The translations under genes and the position numbers were made by a program. This document shows positions 52,405 to 60,668 of a stretch of DNA of 64,000 nt, in pieces. The first letter of the stretch is position 1. The number at the start of each line of letters is the position of its first letter. Location: positions 124,001-188,000 of the forward strand of contig NZ_JBHTJV010000010.1 in NCBI RefSeq assembly GCF_042676045.1. The letters run 5' to 3'. The notes beneath the pieces were generated by a model, which was given only the letters and a program-made list of their open reading frames with translations, was not told the DNA's origin and made no database searches. Origin of the DNA: Pseudahrensia aquimaris (lineage in GTDB: Bacteria; Pseudomonadota; Alphaproteobacteria; Rhizobiales; Rhizobiaceae).

Positions 52405-53654
52405 AGAAAGTCATTCCGATGAAAAAAAACAACGACCCCAAAACGGCACCTCGTCAGCTGCCAAAAAAGAAGTATCCGGAACTCGATCGATGGGCTGTGC
52501 CGGTTCTGTCTCTCGTTTCCGGTGCGCTACTGGGTGTTGCCACACCAAACCTGATTGATGCTGAAGGCATCAGCGGCATTGTGAAGGTTGGATTGTTAGC
52601 TGGCGGTGCAAGCATTTCGGCTTTCTGTGTCAATCGTATTGCGATCGACAAGGGTACCGATCTTGCTTCGCGCGGTTACGTGACCGCCGGTGCTGCGAGC
52701 CTTTTCTCCGTTCTGTTCGTCGGCGCAGGTCTGTTCACCAGCACACTGGCGGGATTGACGCTGCCAAAAGTTGAAAAATTACGGCTCGCAGAACACGCAC
52801 AATCCTACGTGCTTTATATTGGGGAACGGAATACGGAAGCTGCCAAAGCGGGACGAACGCTGCCAGTTGTGCGCGCTATCAATCGCGAATTGCCGGCAAA
52901 AGCAGCGTGCGAGATCAAAATATCCTGTGTTTCCGGTCGAGGTAACGGTGGCTATGGCACCGTCGCACGGGTGCTCGAAGAGATGGCAGGGCGTGCGGGC
53001 AACGTAGCCGAGCAAGTGGAAACCGGTGAGCTGACGCGTCAGGCAAAGCTAAAATCCCTAAACGCATTGGTTGGGGAATACCAAGAAGTTCTCGACAGGG
53101 AGGACTCGAGCCTCAAGGAGAAGCGCGTCAAACTTCAACGGATCGATGCGCAGATCGTCCAAACCGTCAGCGAGCTCGACGAAGCGATTCCGGTTTCGTT
53201 TCTGCGTTCATATGCGGAAGAGCTGTCTGCCGGTTTCGTGATTGCCAACAATTCGGGTGCGACGACCCGCCTTAATGCGCTGCTCGGTAAACACGGCCAA
53301 AGCCTAAAGACTGTCCTGGAGACATTGGAGCCACGTGTCACGCCGCGCCCTGTCTTCCCTCGTGAGGCCGGCGTGTCTGACACGCTTGCCTACATCGGCC
53401 ATTTCATTCCGATCGCGATGCTGACGGCGGTTGTCGAAGTGATTTTCCCAGTCTGCTTGTGGATATACACCTTGGTGTCTCTGCTGTGGGGTCACCATGT
53501 AGCCGTCCCTGATCGCCGTGTTGAAGATGGCGACAGTGCTAAGCCCAACGGCAAAGCTTCGAATTTCGACCAGTCTGAAGAGTATCTGGCCGCCCAAGCG
53601 CGCGCGGTCAAAACCCGTCGGTCCAACCGTCATCGCCAGCGGGAGGATGCATGA
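52401..53654 (+). CDS. Multi-pass membrane protein of the transfer operon
   Basis: 417 aa from the ATG at 52401, which overlaps the SprT-like stop. Four hydrophobic segments: LSLVSGALLGVATPN, IVKVGLLAGGASISAFCV, LFSVLFVGAGLFTSTLAGL and the C-terminal AMLTAVVEVIFPVCLWIYTL. Between them lies a 200-residue charged helical region (KLKSLNALVGEYQEVLDRED). No family recognised. The arrangement, two helix pairs around a coiled domain, would suit a membrane scaffold near the coupling protein. Confidence 0.65.
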   Translation: MKKVIPMKKNNDPKTAPRQLPKKKYPELDRWAVPVLSLVSGALLGVATPNLIDAEGISGIVKVGLLAGGASISAFCVNRIAIDKGTDLASRGYVTAGAASLFSVLFVGAGLFTSTLAGLTLPKVEKLRLAEHAQSYVLYIGERNTEAAKAGRTLPVVRAINRELPAKAACEIKISCVSGRGNGGYGTVARVLEEMAGRAGNVAEQVETGELTRQAKLKSLNALVGEYQEVLDREDSSLKEKRVKLQRIDAQIVQTVSELDEAIPVSFLRSYAEELSAGFVIANNSGATTRLNALLGKHGQSLKTVLETLEPRVTPRPVFPREAGVSDTLAYIGHFIPIAMLTAVVEVIFPVCLWIYTLVSLLWGHHVAVPDRRVEDGDSAKPNGKASNFDQSEEYLAAQARAVKTRRSNRHRQREDA

Positions 53655-54199
53655 TGGCAATCGAACTTGCTTCACCTGCCTTACGCGGCGGTGTCGTAAT
53701 CGCCTTCGGCCTCTACGTCGCTGCTTCGTACGTCGTGACGGGTCAAGTGGTCGGTGATCGCATGGCGCAAAAGCTGGATTGGCAAAACCAGTGCCAGCTT
53801 CATCTGGCAGCCAGCATCATCGAAGAGAGTGAGTCCAATTCATCGATGATGCCGAAAATGGATTGCGGCACGCTGTCGATTTTCGTTCCGAACGGCGCCG
53901 AGTTCTGTGCCCGCCACGGCGATACGATTGAAACGCTGACAGGGCTGAAGGCTTTGCGCCAGCAGCAACAGGCGCTTGAAGCGCGCAATCGCCGCGCACG
54001 CGAACGTGCGGTTGCACAGACCTCATCGCGCTGTACTTGCGCCGTTTCTCTCACTCTGGAAAAGCATCGTTTGCCTCTGGCGATCCATGCCGGCAGTGCG
54101 CGGCTAATCACGCCCGCTCCGGTCAAGAACCTCGGCAGCGAACTATCGACGTCTCTGCGCGCGCCGCTTTGCGCGGCCGATTCCGGGAGAACGGGCTGA
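53651..54199 (+). CDS. Membrane-anchored hypothetical protein
   Basis: 182 aa. One N-terminal membrane helix (GGVVIAFGLYVAASYVVTG), then a likely periplasmic domain with cysteines at CQLHLAAS, KMDCGTLS and EFCARH and a helical Gln/Arg-rich segment. No family recognised. The start overlaps the previous gene by 4 nt and the stop overlaps the next (TGATG). Confidence 0.62.
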   Translation: MMAIELASPALRGGVVIAFGLYVAASYVVTGQVVGDRMAQKLDWQNQCQLHLAASIIEESESNSSMMPKMDCGTLSIFVPNGAEFCARHGDTIETLTGLKALRQQQQALEARNRRARERAVAQTSSRCTCAVSLTLEKHRLPLAIHAGSARLITPAPVKNLGSELSTSLRAPLCAADSGRTG

Positions 54200-54573
54200 T
54201 GGTTATTGGAAGTATCCACGTCAGCGGCGACTACATCGAGACACATCGCAATTCCTACCGTATTCGCGACATCACAGCCGCATCGCGCAGCCGGCCGTTC
54301 CTGGGAGCGTCTGTCATTGTGGCGGCCGGTTTGTCGGCATTCGGCCTGTCCTTTGCCGATCTGCTTTATCTGCACGAGCTGGTCGCGCTGTTCGGGCTTG
54401 CCGCATCCTCTCTCGGTGTCGGCCTGTATCTTGGTCAATTGAAACTCCTATCACGCGACCTTCGCGGGTCCGACATCGCCTGCGTCATCTGGGGCAGTTA
54501 CGGGCACCTGGACTTGATCAGGAGACAGATCGTCATGGCAATGGCTCGTGGCGGTGCGGAGGTAACGGAATGA
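54199..54573 (+). CDS. Two-helix membrane protein (DUF6232-like)
   Basis: 124 aa from the ATG at 54199. A short N-terminal strand region (IHVSGDYIETHRNSYRIRDI) precedes a hydrophobic hairpin (GASVIVAAGLSAFGLSFADL, VALFGLAASSLGVGLYLGQL), then a second soluble strand pair. The layout is like DUF6232 proteins. Overlaps both neighbours. Confidence 0.6.
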   Translation: MVIGSIHVSGDYIETHRNSYRIRDITAASRSRPFLGASVIVAAGLSAFGLSFADLLYLHELVALFGLAASSLGVGLYLGQLKLLSRDLRGSDIACVIWGSYGHLDLIRRQIVMAMARGGAEVTE

Positions 54574-54890
54574 GACTGTTCCAGTCTTCCATAGGCAACG
54601 GCACCAGCTCTGTCATCGGCATCAACGCGAAACTGCTCTACGCCGCGCTTCTTGCCATCGCCGCTTATTACATCTGGCCACCTTCCGCCGAATGGTGGGG
54701 TTTCGGCTTCATTTCCGTCTGCTTTGCACTCTCGGCTCTGGGTTTGTTGGTCGATGCCATCAAATCAGCTGTAAAGCTCTACGGACGCGAGCGCGTCATC
54801 GCCGACATCACCGACGGCGCCAAACAGCCCCAATCTTCCCGACTTGCATCGGAAGCCGATCTCGACCGCATCGAGGCGCTTCATGACTAA
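54570..54890 (+). CDS. Small two-helix membrane protein upstream of the coupling protein
   Basis: 106 aa with AKLLYAALLAIAAYYIWPP and GFISVCFALSALGLLVDAIK as membrane helices and a charged C-terminal tail. The coupling protein encoded next lacks the usual N-terminal membrane helices, so this protein may supply its membrane anchor. The two genes overlap by 8 nt. Confidence 0.65.
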   Translation: MRLFQSSIGNGTSSVIGINAKLLYAALLAIAAYYIWPPSAEWWGFGFISVCFALSALGLLVDAIKSAVKLYGRERVIADITDGAKQPQSSRLASEADLDRIEALHD

Positions 54891-56289
54891 GATGCAAAAC
54901 GGTAAGACAGTCGGGCGCATTCTCGGCCGCTTTCCAAGCGGAAAGATCATCCGCGACCCGCATCCCAACACGTCCTCTATGATCTATGGGGCAACCGGAT
55001 CGGCCAAGACGACTTCTGTTCTCGTCCCGGCGGTTCAATCCCTGCTCGCCGATACAGCTCTGGCTCTCATCATCAATGACGTGAAGGATGGTGAGGTCGC
55101 CGCCCAGATCGGCTCCATGTGCCGCAAATACGGACGCAAGTTCGGAGTGCTGGATGATTTCCATGTGCTGGGCGCGGATTATCCATACCGCTATTCGCTC
55201 AATCCCTTTGGCGCTGTTGTTTCGACGCGCAAGGAATATCCCCGCGACCAGCTCTTTGCCAATGACACGGCCTGCCACGCATTGATCGAGGAGCCGAGTG
55301 AACCCGACAAGAACAAATACTTCAGGGATACGCCCCGCGAGGAAATGGATCTGGGAATCCGCATTCTCCTCGATAACCGGCCCGATCTGGCAACGCCGGG
55401 CGGGCTCTGCGCAATGATGGGCGATCCGCATGTCTGGAAAAGTGCCGTCGATATCGCTGCAGAGGAAGGCGATGCCGCTCTGCAATCACGAGCGCGGCAA
55501 TCCATGGATATGCGCGACAGCGATCCCGAACACTATTTTCAGCATTTGCGCGCCGCCTTAACAGCCCTGCGAATCTATGAGCCGGGCTCTGCCCTTCATG
55601 AAGCGGGCTTCGATACAGAACTTACCCATCAGCAGATTATCGATGAAGGCTGGGTGTTCTGTCTTGTCCAACCGCAGCGTCACACCGCTCGGCTAGGCGC
55701 GCATTTTGCGTTGCACATCCAGTCTTTCATGCATGCGCAGATGTCCGGCAAGTCTGGCCGCGCACTCTACCTTTTGGATGAGCTGTGCAACGCGCCCCTC
55801 AAGTCGGCGGTCGATGCCGTTACCATTTTAAGAGGCTATCGGGGAGCATCGCTCTACATCGCGCAGTCTCGAGCCGATGTGGAACGAAAATATGGCGCGC
55901 GCGAATGCACGATCCTGGAAGACAACTGCCCGACCAAACAATGGTTGTCTTTCACCAACTATGATGACGCCGAGCGTGTGTCCCGTGCCATTGGCGAGGA
56001 AACATCCATCAATCCGTCGGTCGGCGTCAGTTCCGACAAGGTGGATTTCTCCGGCAATATCGGCCTCGGCAAGGAGCGTATCTTCTCCGCCGATGCTCTT
56101 ATGAATCTCCCTCCGAATGAGCAGATTATCTATCTGCGCGGCATTGGCTGGGTGCATTGCGAGAAATTCTTTCAGAACCAGGCCGCACCTTATTGTCATG
56201 ACCTGGACGCCAATCCCTACGAAGGCGGGCGGTTGGAGCCGGACCCGCTTATCACACTGCCGACCCCGGGTATTCGGAGGGCGTCATGA
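54883..56289 (+). CDS. VirD4/TraG-type coupling protein (T4CP)
   Basis: 468 aa and lacking a hydrophobic N-terminus. The nucleotide-binding region SMIYGATGSAKTTSVLVPAV is the TraG/VirD4 Walker A region, but the Gly before Lys is Ala (GSAKTT instead of GSGKT). Walker B-like LYLLDELCNAPL, and later ATPase segment LEDNCPTKQWLSF, fit the family. T4CPs bring the relaxase-DNA complex to the mating pore. No pore genes are visible in the window, so it would have to serve a helper system. Confidence 0.82.
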   Translation: MTKMQNGKTVGRILGRFPSGKIIRDPHPNTSSMIYGATGSAKTTSVLVPAVQSLLADTALALIINDVKDGEVAAQIGSMCRKYGRKFGVLDDFHVLGADYPYRYSLNPFGAVVSTRKEYPRDQLFANDTACHALIEEPSEPDKNKYFRDTPREEMDLGIRILLDNRPDLATPGGLCAMMGDPHVWKSAVDIAAEEGDAALQSRARQSMDMRDSDPEHYFQHLRAALTALRIYEPGSALHEAGFDTELTHQQIIDEGWVFCLVQPQRHTARLGAHFALHIQSFMHAQMSGKSGRALYLLDELCNAPLKSAVDAVTILRGYRGASLYIAQSRADVERKYGARECTILEDNCPTKQWLSFTNYDDAERVSRAIGEETSINPSVGVSSDKVDFSGNIGLGKERIFSADALMNLPPNEQIIYLRGIGWVHCEKFFQNQAAPYCHDLDANPYEGGRLEPDPLITLPTPGIRRAS

Positions 56290-56549
56290 GACCACGCCTT
56301 ATCCGTCCGTCCTATTTTGCATGGATCATTTTGCTGGCCGGCTTATGGCTCGCTTATTCGATACTCGGCCTGCCGCATGTTATTTGGGCCTATCGGTATC
56401 TCGATCACGGTCAGGGTGCCGATCCGTTTGTCAATCGCTATTACACGAGCTGCACATTCGTCGGCCCCTATGGCGTGTTCACGCGCGATGCTGTTGCGGG
56501 TGAATGCGGATGGTTTGCCTTCTTCAAGAGTGAGGGAGGCGACCGATGA
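56286..56549 (+). CDS. Small membrane protein after the coupling protein
   Basis: 87 aa with one membrane helix (YFAWIILLAGLWLAYSILGL) and a short extracytoplasmic part with two cysteines (SCTFVGPYG, AGECGWFAFF). The start overlaps the coupling-protein stop by 4 nt. No family recognised. Confidence 0.6.
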   Translation: MRPRLIRPSYFAWIILLAGLWLAYSILGLPHVIWAYRYLDHGQGADPFVNRYYTSCTFVGPYGVFTRDAVAGECGWFAFFKSEGGDR

Positions 56550-56551
56550 AC

Positions 56552-56803
56552 CTACACCGCTTGCAGCCACGGTGTGGTTTCGCGGCGGCCAAGCCCCAAA
56601 CGGTCGGACAGGTCGCGCTGCGCCATATCCTTGATGACGCTCAGGATCACACCCCGTTCCGCTTCGCCGTCCCTGATCTGCTGGTCACAATGCGCCTTGT
56701 CCGGCAGGGCAAGCTCATAAGGTTCGACTGCATACCAGAAGCCTTCGTAATCCATCGGGGCGAGCCAGTCTTCGGTGTCTTCTACGTATCTGAATTGTTT
56801 CAT
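56552..56803 (-). CDS. Small hypothetical protein on the opposite strand
   Basis: 83 aa, acidic and aromatic (FRYVEDTEDWLAPMDYEGFW, PWLQAV at the end), more protein-like than the opposing plus-strand frame of 107 codons at 56546-56869. That plus frame, however, overlaps both operon neighbours by ATGA, as real operon genes do. The ribosome-binding site of the minus gene is weak. I favour the minus gene, without certainty. Confidence 0.45.
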   Translation of the reverse strand: MKQFRYVEDTEDWLAPMDYEGFWYAVEPYELALPDKAHCDQQIRDGEAERGVILSVIKDMAQRDLSDRLGLGRRETTPWLQAV

Positions 56804-56865
56804 GAATTCAGGATACCAGATCGGCTGATGTGCTTCCAGGATTTTCGAAACCGGGAGGTGTCAGC

Positions 56866-57375
56866 ATGAGCGATACTTACACCGAACAACTGCGCCAGAC
56901 CTTCGCTGTTGCCGCTCTTAACCGCGAAGCGCGGCTCAATCTGAGCGGAAACGAATGGCGGCAGTATCGGGACATCCATGATGAGTTCACCAAGGCAAGA
57001 ACGTATCTCATCGAACGGTATGAGGCCGAATACGATACCCGTATTGAAGCAGCTAGAAAGCGGCTGATCGATCAGGCTGCGGGCAAAGACCGTGCATTCA
57101 CCTACCCGCATGTCGGACGCGACCGTTTCGACAAGTCTGCCATCGACCGGCAGGCCCGACGCGAGGTTCGGCGGGAGCATCTGGGCGACATACGTCAGCT
57201 GGAACATCGCGAGCGGGAAACCAAGGACGCATTTCTCGATGATTGCACCCACCGGCAGGACTTGAAGAAAGACGTCAAACGCGACTTCCGCAATGCCACC
57301 GACCGGCGAAAGCTCATCGACCGGCGCAAACCCCAACAATGGCGTAACCGGCCAAGCCGAAAGCGCGACCGATGA
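56866..57375 (+). CDS. Highly charged hypothetical protein of the transfer operon
   Basis: 169 aa from the ATG at 56866, almost wholly helical and rich in Arg, Asp and Glu (DEFTKARTYLIERYEAEYDT, EHRERETKDAFLDDCTHRQD), with a strongly basic tail. No family recognised; similar charged proteins are common on rhizobial mobile DNA. A role in binding DNA or the relaxase is possible. Confidence 0.6.
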   Translation: MSDTYTEQLRQTFAVAALNREARLNLSGNEWRQYRDIHDEFTKARTYLIERYEAEYDTRIEAARKRLIDQAAGKDRAFTYPHVGRDRFDKSAIDRQARREVRREHLGDIRQLEHRERETKDAFLDDCTHRQDLKKDVKRDFRNATDRRKLIDRRKPQQWRNRPSRKRDR

Positions 57376-57504
57376 GACGCGCCATGAAATCGACAGCCAA
57401 TGACCCTGCCAAGTTCACGTCGATGCGCCAATGCTGCCGACTAAGGCAGGCATCATGGCAGCAGATGAGAAACGAAATTAGCAACAATATTGCGCCGTTT
57501 CTTG

Positions 57505-57533
57505 TTGAATATCTAGGAATATTTGCCTATTAT
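57505..57533 (+). promoter_or_regulatory. Promoter of the recombinase operon
   Basis: TTGAAT (57505-57510), 17 nt, TATTAT (57528-57533), in an AT-rich patch, then AAAGGAGAA before the ATG at 57575. It would drive the 218-aa gene, the 123-aa gene and the recombinase, and, once the element is circular, mobC and the relaxase. Confidence 0.6.
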
Positions 57534-57574
57534 GTTCACTATTCGTTCACGTCAAACAGAAAAGGAGAAAACAC

Positions 57575-58231
57575 ATGAACATGTACTATCACCCCGATGA
57601 AGCCGAACGCGTTGGCCAAGCCCGCGAAAGCTTCTCAGGACGGTTGCTGACCGATCCGCAATTCGAAGAGGCCATTGCCATTACCGGCATTATCGAAACC
57701 GAAATCAAGCACTCCGGCACGTTCAAGGAGAAGCTGACCGATTTCGCGCATGCTTTTGCACGCACGCAGAAGTTCGATGTGATGAAGGCGGAAACCACGC
57801 TGCGTGATTTGTTCAAGGCCCGCACCGGTCACACCATGAACCAGATGCGCGAAGAACTGATGGCCAAGGAAGAGAATTTGCCTGAAGCCGTTGATGATCG
57901 CGCCAAGGATGTCACCCGCGATATCCGCGACATGATTAAGGACGGCAATAAGATGCCTTTCCACCGCGCTTACGACTATCAGGCCGGTGTATTGGCGAGC
58001 GAGTTTGACATTACCAATGCCGGGGCCAAGCGCATCATGACCGATGTGTTCCGCCAGAATGCCGAAGGCGAGCTTTATGATTGGGGCAAGGATCTGGAGG
58101 AAAAATACTATCGTCCGCAGATCGAAGCTGAGAAAGCCGAGCGTCAACAAAGTCAGGAGAAACCGGCGCGCGGTCGCAAACGCACTTCGTCCCGGTCGAA
58201 AACTCGGACGCGTTCCCGCCAGCCGGCTTGA
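57575..58231 (+). CDS. Hypothetical protein at the head of the recombinase operon
   Basis: 218 aa, mostly helical, with a low-complexity Arg/Ser/Thr tail (GRKRTSSRSKTRTRSRQ) that should bind nucleic acid. AAAGGAGAAA lies upstream. No family recognised. It is followed after 14 nt by another small gene and then the recombinase, so it could be a recombination directionality or accessory factor, which is inference from position. Confidence 0.65.
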   Translation: MNMYYHPDEAERVGQARESFSGRLLTDPQFEEAIAITGIIETEIKHSGTFKEKLTDFAHAFARTQKFDVMKAETTLRDLFKARTGHTMNQMREELMAKEENLPEAVDDRAKDVTRDIRDMIKDGNKMPFHRAYDYQAGVLASEFDITNAGAKRIMTDVFRQNAEGELYDWGKDLEEKYYRPQIEAEKAERQQSQEKPARGRKRTSSRSKTRTRSRQPA

Positions 58232-58245
58232 TTGGGGGAAATTCG

Positions 58246-58617
58246 ATGACGGTGATAGCGGACCAAAAGCAATTGAGTGACGAGACTGAAACGGTTGATG
58301 AGAAGCGCGGCACCACGCCGACGCTTCTCATCGACTACAAGAAATATGAGTCGATGCTCGATGAGTCCGATTTATCCGAAGATCAAAAACGCGAGTTTCT
58401 GGAAACGTTGTGGTCGGTCATTGTCGGCTTCGTTGATCTCGGCTTTGGCGTCCACCCTCTGCAACAATGCGGCGACGGCGATTGTGAGCAACATCTCGAT
58501 TTGTCGAGCCTGATGGCGGATGACGTGGTATCGTCTTTCAAAGGCATACCAAAATATGAATTTACCGAAGCTGCGGATCGTCCAACTGACGCTCACGCGG
58601 AGAGGAAGGAGTCATGA
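58246..58617 (+). CDS. Small protein immediately upstream of the recombinase
   Basis: 123 aa from the ATG at 58246 after GGGGGAAA. Acidic, with YESMLDESDLSEDQKREFLE, TLWSVIVGFVDLGFGVHPLQ and a cysteine pair (QQCGDGDCEQ). Similar short proteins precede serine recombinases in other alphaproteobacterial elements. Its stop overlaps the recombinase ATG by 4 nt, a sign of coupled translation. Confidence 0.68.
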   Translation: MTVIADQKQLSDETETVDEKRGTTPTLLIDYKKYESMLDESDLSEDQKREFLETLWSVIVGFVDLGFGVHPLQQCGDGDCEQHLDLSSLMADDVVSSFKGIPKYEFTEAADRPTDAHAERKES

Positions 58618-60350
58618 GCGGCGAAGATCAGAAAATTAACATCGAAAGGGCGGCAATCATCTATTGCCGCGTCTCATCGAAGCGGCAGAAGGATCAGGGA
58701 AGTGGATTGGACTCCCAAGAGCACCGCTGCCGTGAATATGCCGCGTCAAAGGGTCTGAACGTCGAAGCCGTGTTCCCCGATGACGTGAGTGGCGGTGGCG
58801 ATTTTATGAAGCGGCCGGGGATGGTTGCACTTCTGGCATACCTTAACGCGCAGGTGGATAAGCGATACGTTGTCATCTTCGATGACCTCAAGCGTTTCGC
58901 GCGCGACACGGAATTTCATATCAAGCTGCGGCGCGAATTGCACAATCGCAATGCGACGGTCGAGTGCTTGAATTTCAAATTCGAGGACACTCCCGAAGGC
59001 AAATTCATCGAAACGGTGTTTGCGGCTCATGGCGAATTGGAGCGTGAACAAAACGGTCGGCAAGTCATCCAGAAGATGAAGGCTCGCGTCGAACAGGGCT
59101 TCCACGTCTTCCACGCGCCCTTTGGTTACCGATATGAGAAGTCAAAGAGGGGTGGCAAAGTGCTGGTTCGTGACGAGCCGGTTGCTTCAATCGTGCAAGA
59201 AGCACTCGAAGGCTACGCCTGCGGACGGTTTCAAACCCAGGTCGAAGTACAAAGATTCCTAGAGAGCAAACCAGAATTCCCGAAGGACTTTCCAGACGGA
59301 ACCATTCGTCCATGGAAGGCAACGCGCGTTCTCACGCGTCCCGTTTATGCAGGCTACGTCCATGCTCCAAAATGGGGAGTGTCTTTGCGAGAGGGTCAGC
59401 ACGAAGGCCTGATCTCGTTTGCGATGTACGAAAGAATTCAAGCCCGCTTGAACGAGGGCGTACTGGCTCCGGCGAGAAAAGACATCCGTGAGGATTTCGT
59501 GCTTCGTGGGTTTGTCGAATGTGGTGACTGTCACCGCCCGCTGACCTCTTGCTACTCCAAGAGCAAGACAGGCGCGCACCATCCTTATTACCGATGCTAC
59601 CACAAATCTTGCCAGAGCTACGGTAAGTCGATCCGTCGCGACAAGATTGAGGGCGAGTTCGAAGAGCTTCTGCAAACCATGCAGCCGAACGCAAATGTGT
59701 TTCAGATTGCACGCACGATGTTCAAGGATGCTTGGGATCAAAGGTTGGCACAATCCAACCATGCGCTCGATGGACTTAAAAAGCAGATCGCTGCAATTGC
59801 ATTGCAGGTAGGCCGGTTGATCGAGCGAGTACTCGACACCGACAACCCGAAAATCGCGGCTGCTTACGAAACAAAGATTGCACAACTCGAAAAAGACAAA
59901 ATGATTGCGACTGAAAAACTGGCAATAAACGGCAAGCCGAAACACACCTTTGATGAAATGTTTGAACTCGCATTGGAATTTCTCTCAAGCCCTTGGAAAC
60001 TATGGGAATCCGGCAACCTGCACCTGCGCAAAATAGTACTCAGATTGGCATTTACGGAGCGAATTCCGTACTGCCGTGAAAAGGGTTATTTGAACCCAAA
60101 AAAATCGTTACCGTTCAGAATGTTAGGAGACATGCACATGGCTGAAAAAGAAATGGTGCTGTTGGGGAGATTTGAACTCCCGACCTCCTCATTACCAATG
60201 AGGTGCTCTACCCCTGAGCTACAACAGCTTTTGCGCAAGCGAACTTGCGTTTGCTCACGCGCTATTGCCACAAGGTCACAAGGCTTGCAAGAACCCATCG
60301 TAACTGTCGTAAATCAAGTTGGGAAAGCCTCTAGTGCCGGGCCTTGGTGA
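58614..60350 (+). CDS. Large serine recombinase (integrase), 3' end displaced by integration
   Basis: 578 aa as it reads now. The catalytic domain starts AAIIYCRVSSKRQKDQGSGL (nucleophile Ser in RVSS), with GELEREQNGRQVIQKMKARV at its end; a recombinase domain follows, then a zinc ribbon (FVECGDCHRPLTSC ... YYRCYHKSCQ) and a coiled coil. Codon 514 (60153) enters the attachment core; from about residue 516 the frame reads host DNA antisense to tRNA-Thr (LGRFELPTSSLPMRCSTPEL), giving 63 foreign residues. In the circular element the frame would instead run into the 45 codons now at the left end. Confidence 0.92.
   Translation: MSGEDQKINIERAAIIYCRVSSKRQKDQGSGLDSQEHRCREYAASKGLNVEAVFPDDVSGGGDFMKRPGMVALLAYLNAQVDKRYVVIFDDLKRFARDTEFHIKLRRELHNRNATVECLNFKFEDTPEGKFIETVFAAHGELEREQNGRQVIQKMKARVEQGFHVFHAPFGYRYEKSKRGGKVLVRDEPVASIVQEALEGYACGRFQTQVEVQRFLESKPEFPKDFPDGTIRPWKATRVLTRPVYAGYVHAPKWGVSLREGQHEGLISFAMYERIQARLNEGVLAPARKDIREDFVLRGFVECGDCHRPLTSCYSKSKTGAHHPYYRCYHKSCQSYGKSIRRDKIEGEFEELLQTMQPNANVFQIARTMFKDAWDQRLAQSNHALDGLKKQIAAIALQVGRLIERVLDTDNPKIAAAYETKIAQLEKDKMIATEKLAINGKPKHTFDEMFELALEFLSSPWKLWESGNLHLRKIVLRLAFTERIPYCREKGYLNPKKSLPFRMLGDMHMAEKEMVLLGRFELPTSSLPMRCSTPELQQLLRKRTCVCSRAIATRSQGLQEPIVTVVNQVGKASSAGPW
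60151..60159 (+). repeat. Right attachment-site core (attR)
   Basis: aaatggtgc, identical to 32608-32616. It covers the CCA, the discriminator base and the last acceptor base pairs of tRNA-Thr, so the tRNA stays intact after integration. Confidence 0.8.
60154..60228 (-). tRNA. tRNA-Thr (GGT anticodon)
   Basis: 75 nt including encoded CCA. The acceptor stem GCTGTTG/CAACAGC, D-arm GCTC/GAGC, anticodon stem CCTCA/TGAGG with loop TTGGTAA (anticodon GGT), and T-arm GGGAG-TTCAAAT-CTCCC all pair. Its 3' end abuts the mobile element, and the recombinase frame runs through it in antisense. Confidence 0.96.
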
Positions 60351-60359
60351 GGAGCGTCC

Positions 60360-60542
60360 ATGAGTGGTTCGAAATCAGGAAAGTCTGACGTCGCCAAAGC
60401 ACGAGAAGATAGGCTGCGAGCGCAGCTGCGCGAGAATTTGCAGCGCCGCAAACAAAAAAAGCGGGCGCTGAAAGCCGCACCGACTGCGGATAGCGCACCC
60501 AATGATGCGGCTGGTGAACCAAACGATCCTCCACAGGATTAA
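60360..60542 (+). CDS. Small basic hypothetical protein upstream of murA
   Basis: 60 aa, Lys/Arg-rich first half (KAREDRLRAQLRENLQRRKQ, KKRALK) and Ala/Pro-rich end. Similar short proteins are found before murA in Hyphomicrobiales. GAGG lies a few bases before the ATG. Function unknown. Confidence 0.65.
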   Translation: MSGSKSGKSDVAKAREDRLRAQLRENLQRRKQKKRALKAAPTADSAPNDAAGEPNDPPQD

Positions 60543-60668
60543 TCCTCTTTTGACCGCAGCCTTGCCGCATTTTTGCGCTTCCGCTAGGACATCGCCACCT
60601 TGGGCACGCTTTCGGCGCTGTCCGCTTTCTCAATGCCTCGCTTGCGGCGGGTTGGATCAGGAAATCTC

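Noticed and set aside
53800..54438. 212-codon minus-strand frame in the transfer operon
   Set aside because: It lies opposite two overlapping plus-strand membrane genes that fit the operon, and has no domain.
57372..57578. 68-codon frame between the charged protein and the 218-aa gene
   Set aside because: It has ATGA overlaps at both ends but covers a good promoter (57505-57533) and the ribosome-binding site of the next gene, and its composition is poor.
59259..59945. 228-codon minus-strand frame opposite the recombinase
   Set aside because: Antisense to the recombinase zinc-ribbon and coiled-coil region, with no independent support.
60157..60350. The C-terminal LGRFELPTSS... segment as a genuine recombinase domain
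   Set aside because: It is the antisense translation of tRNA-Thr and following host DNA, a well-known artefact of integrases that end at tRNA genes.
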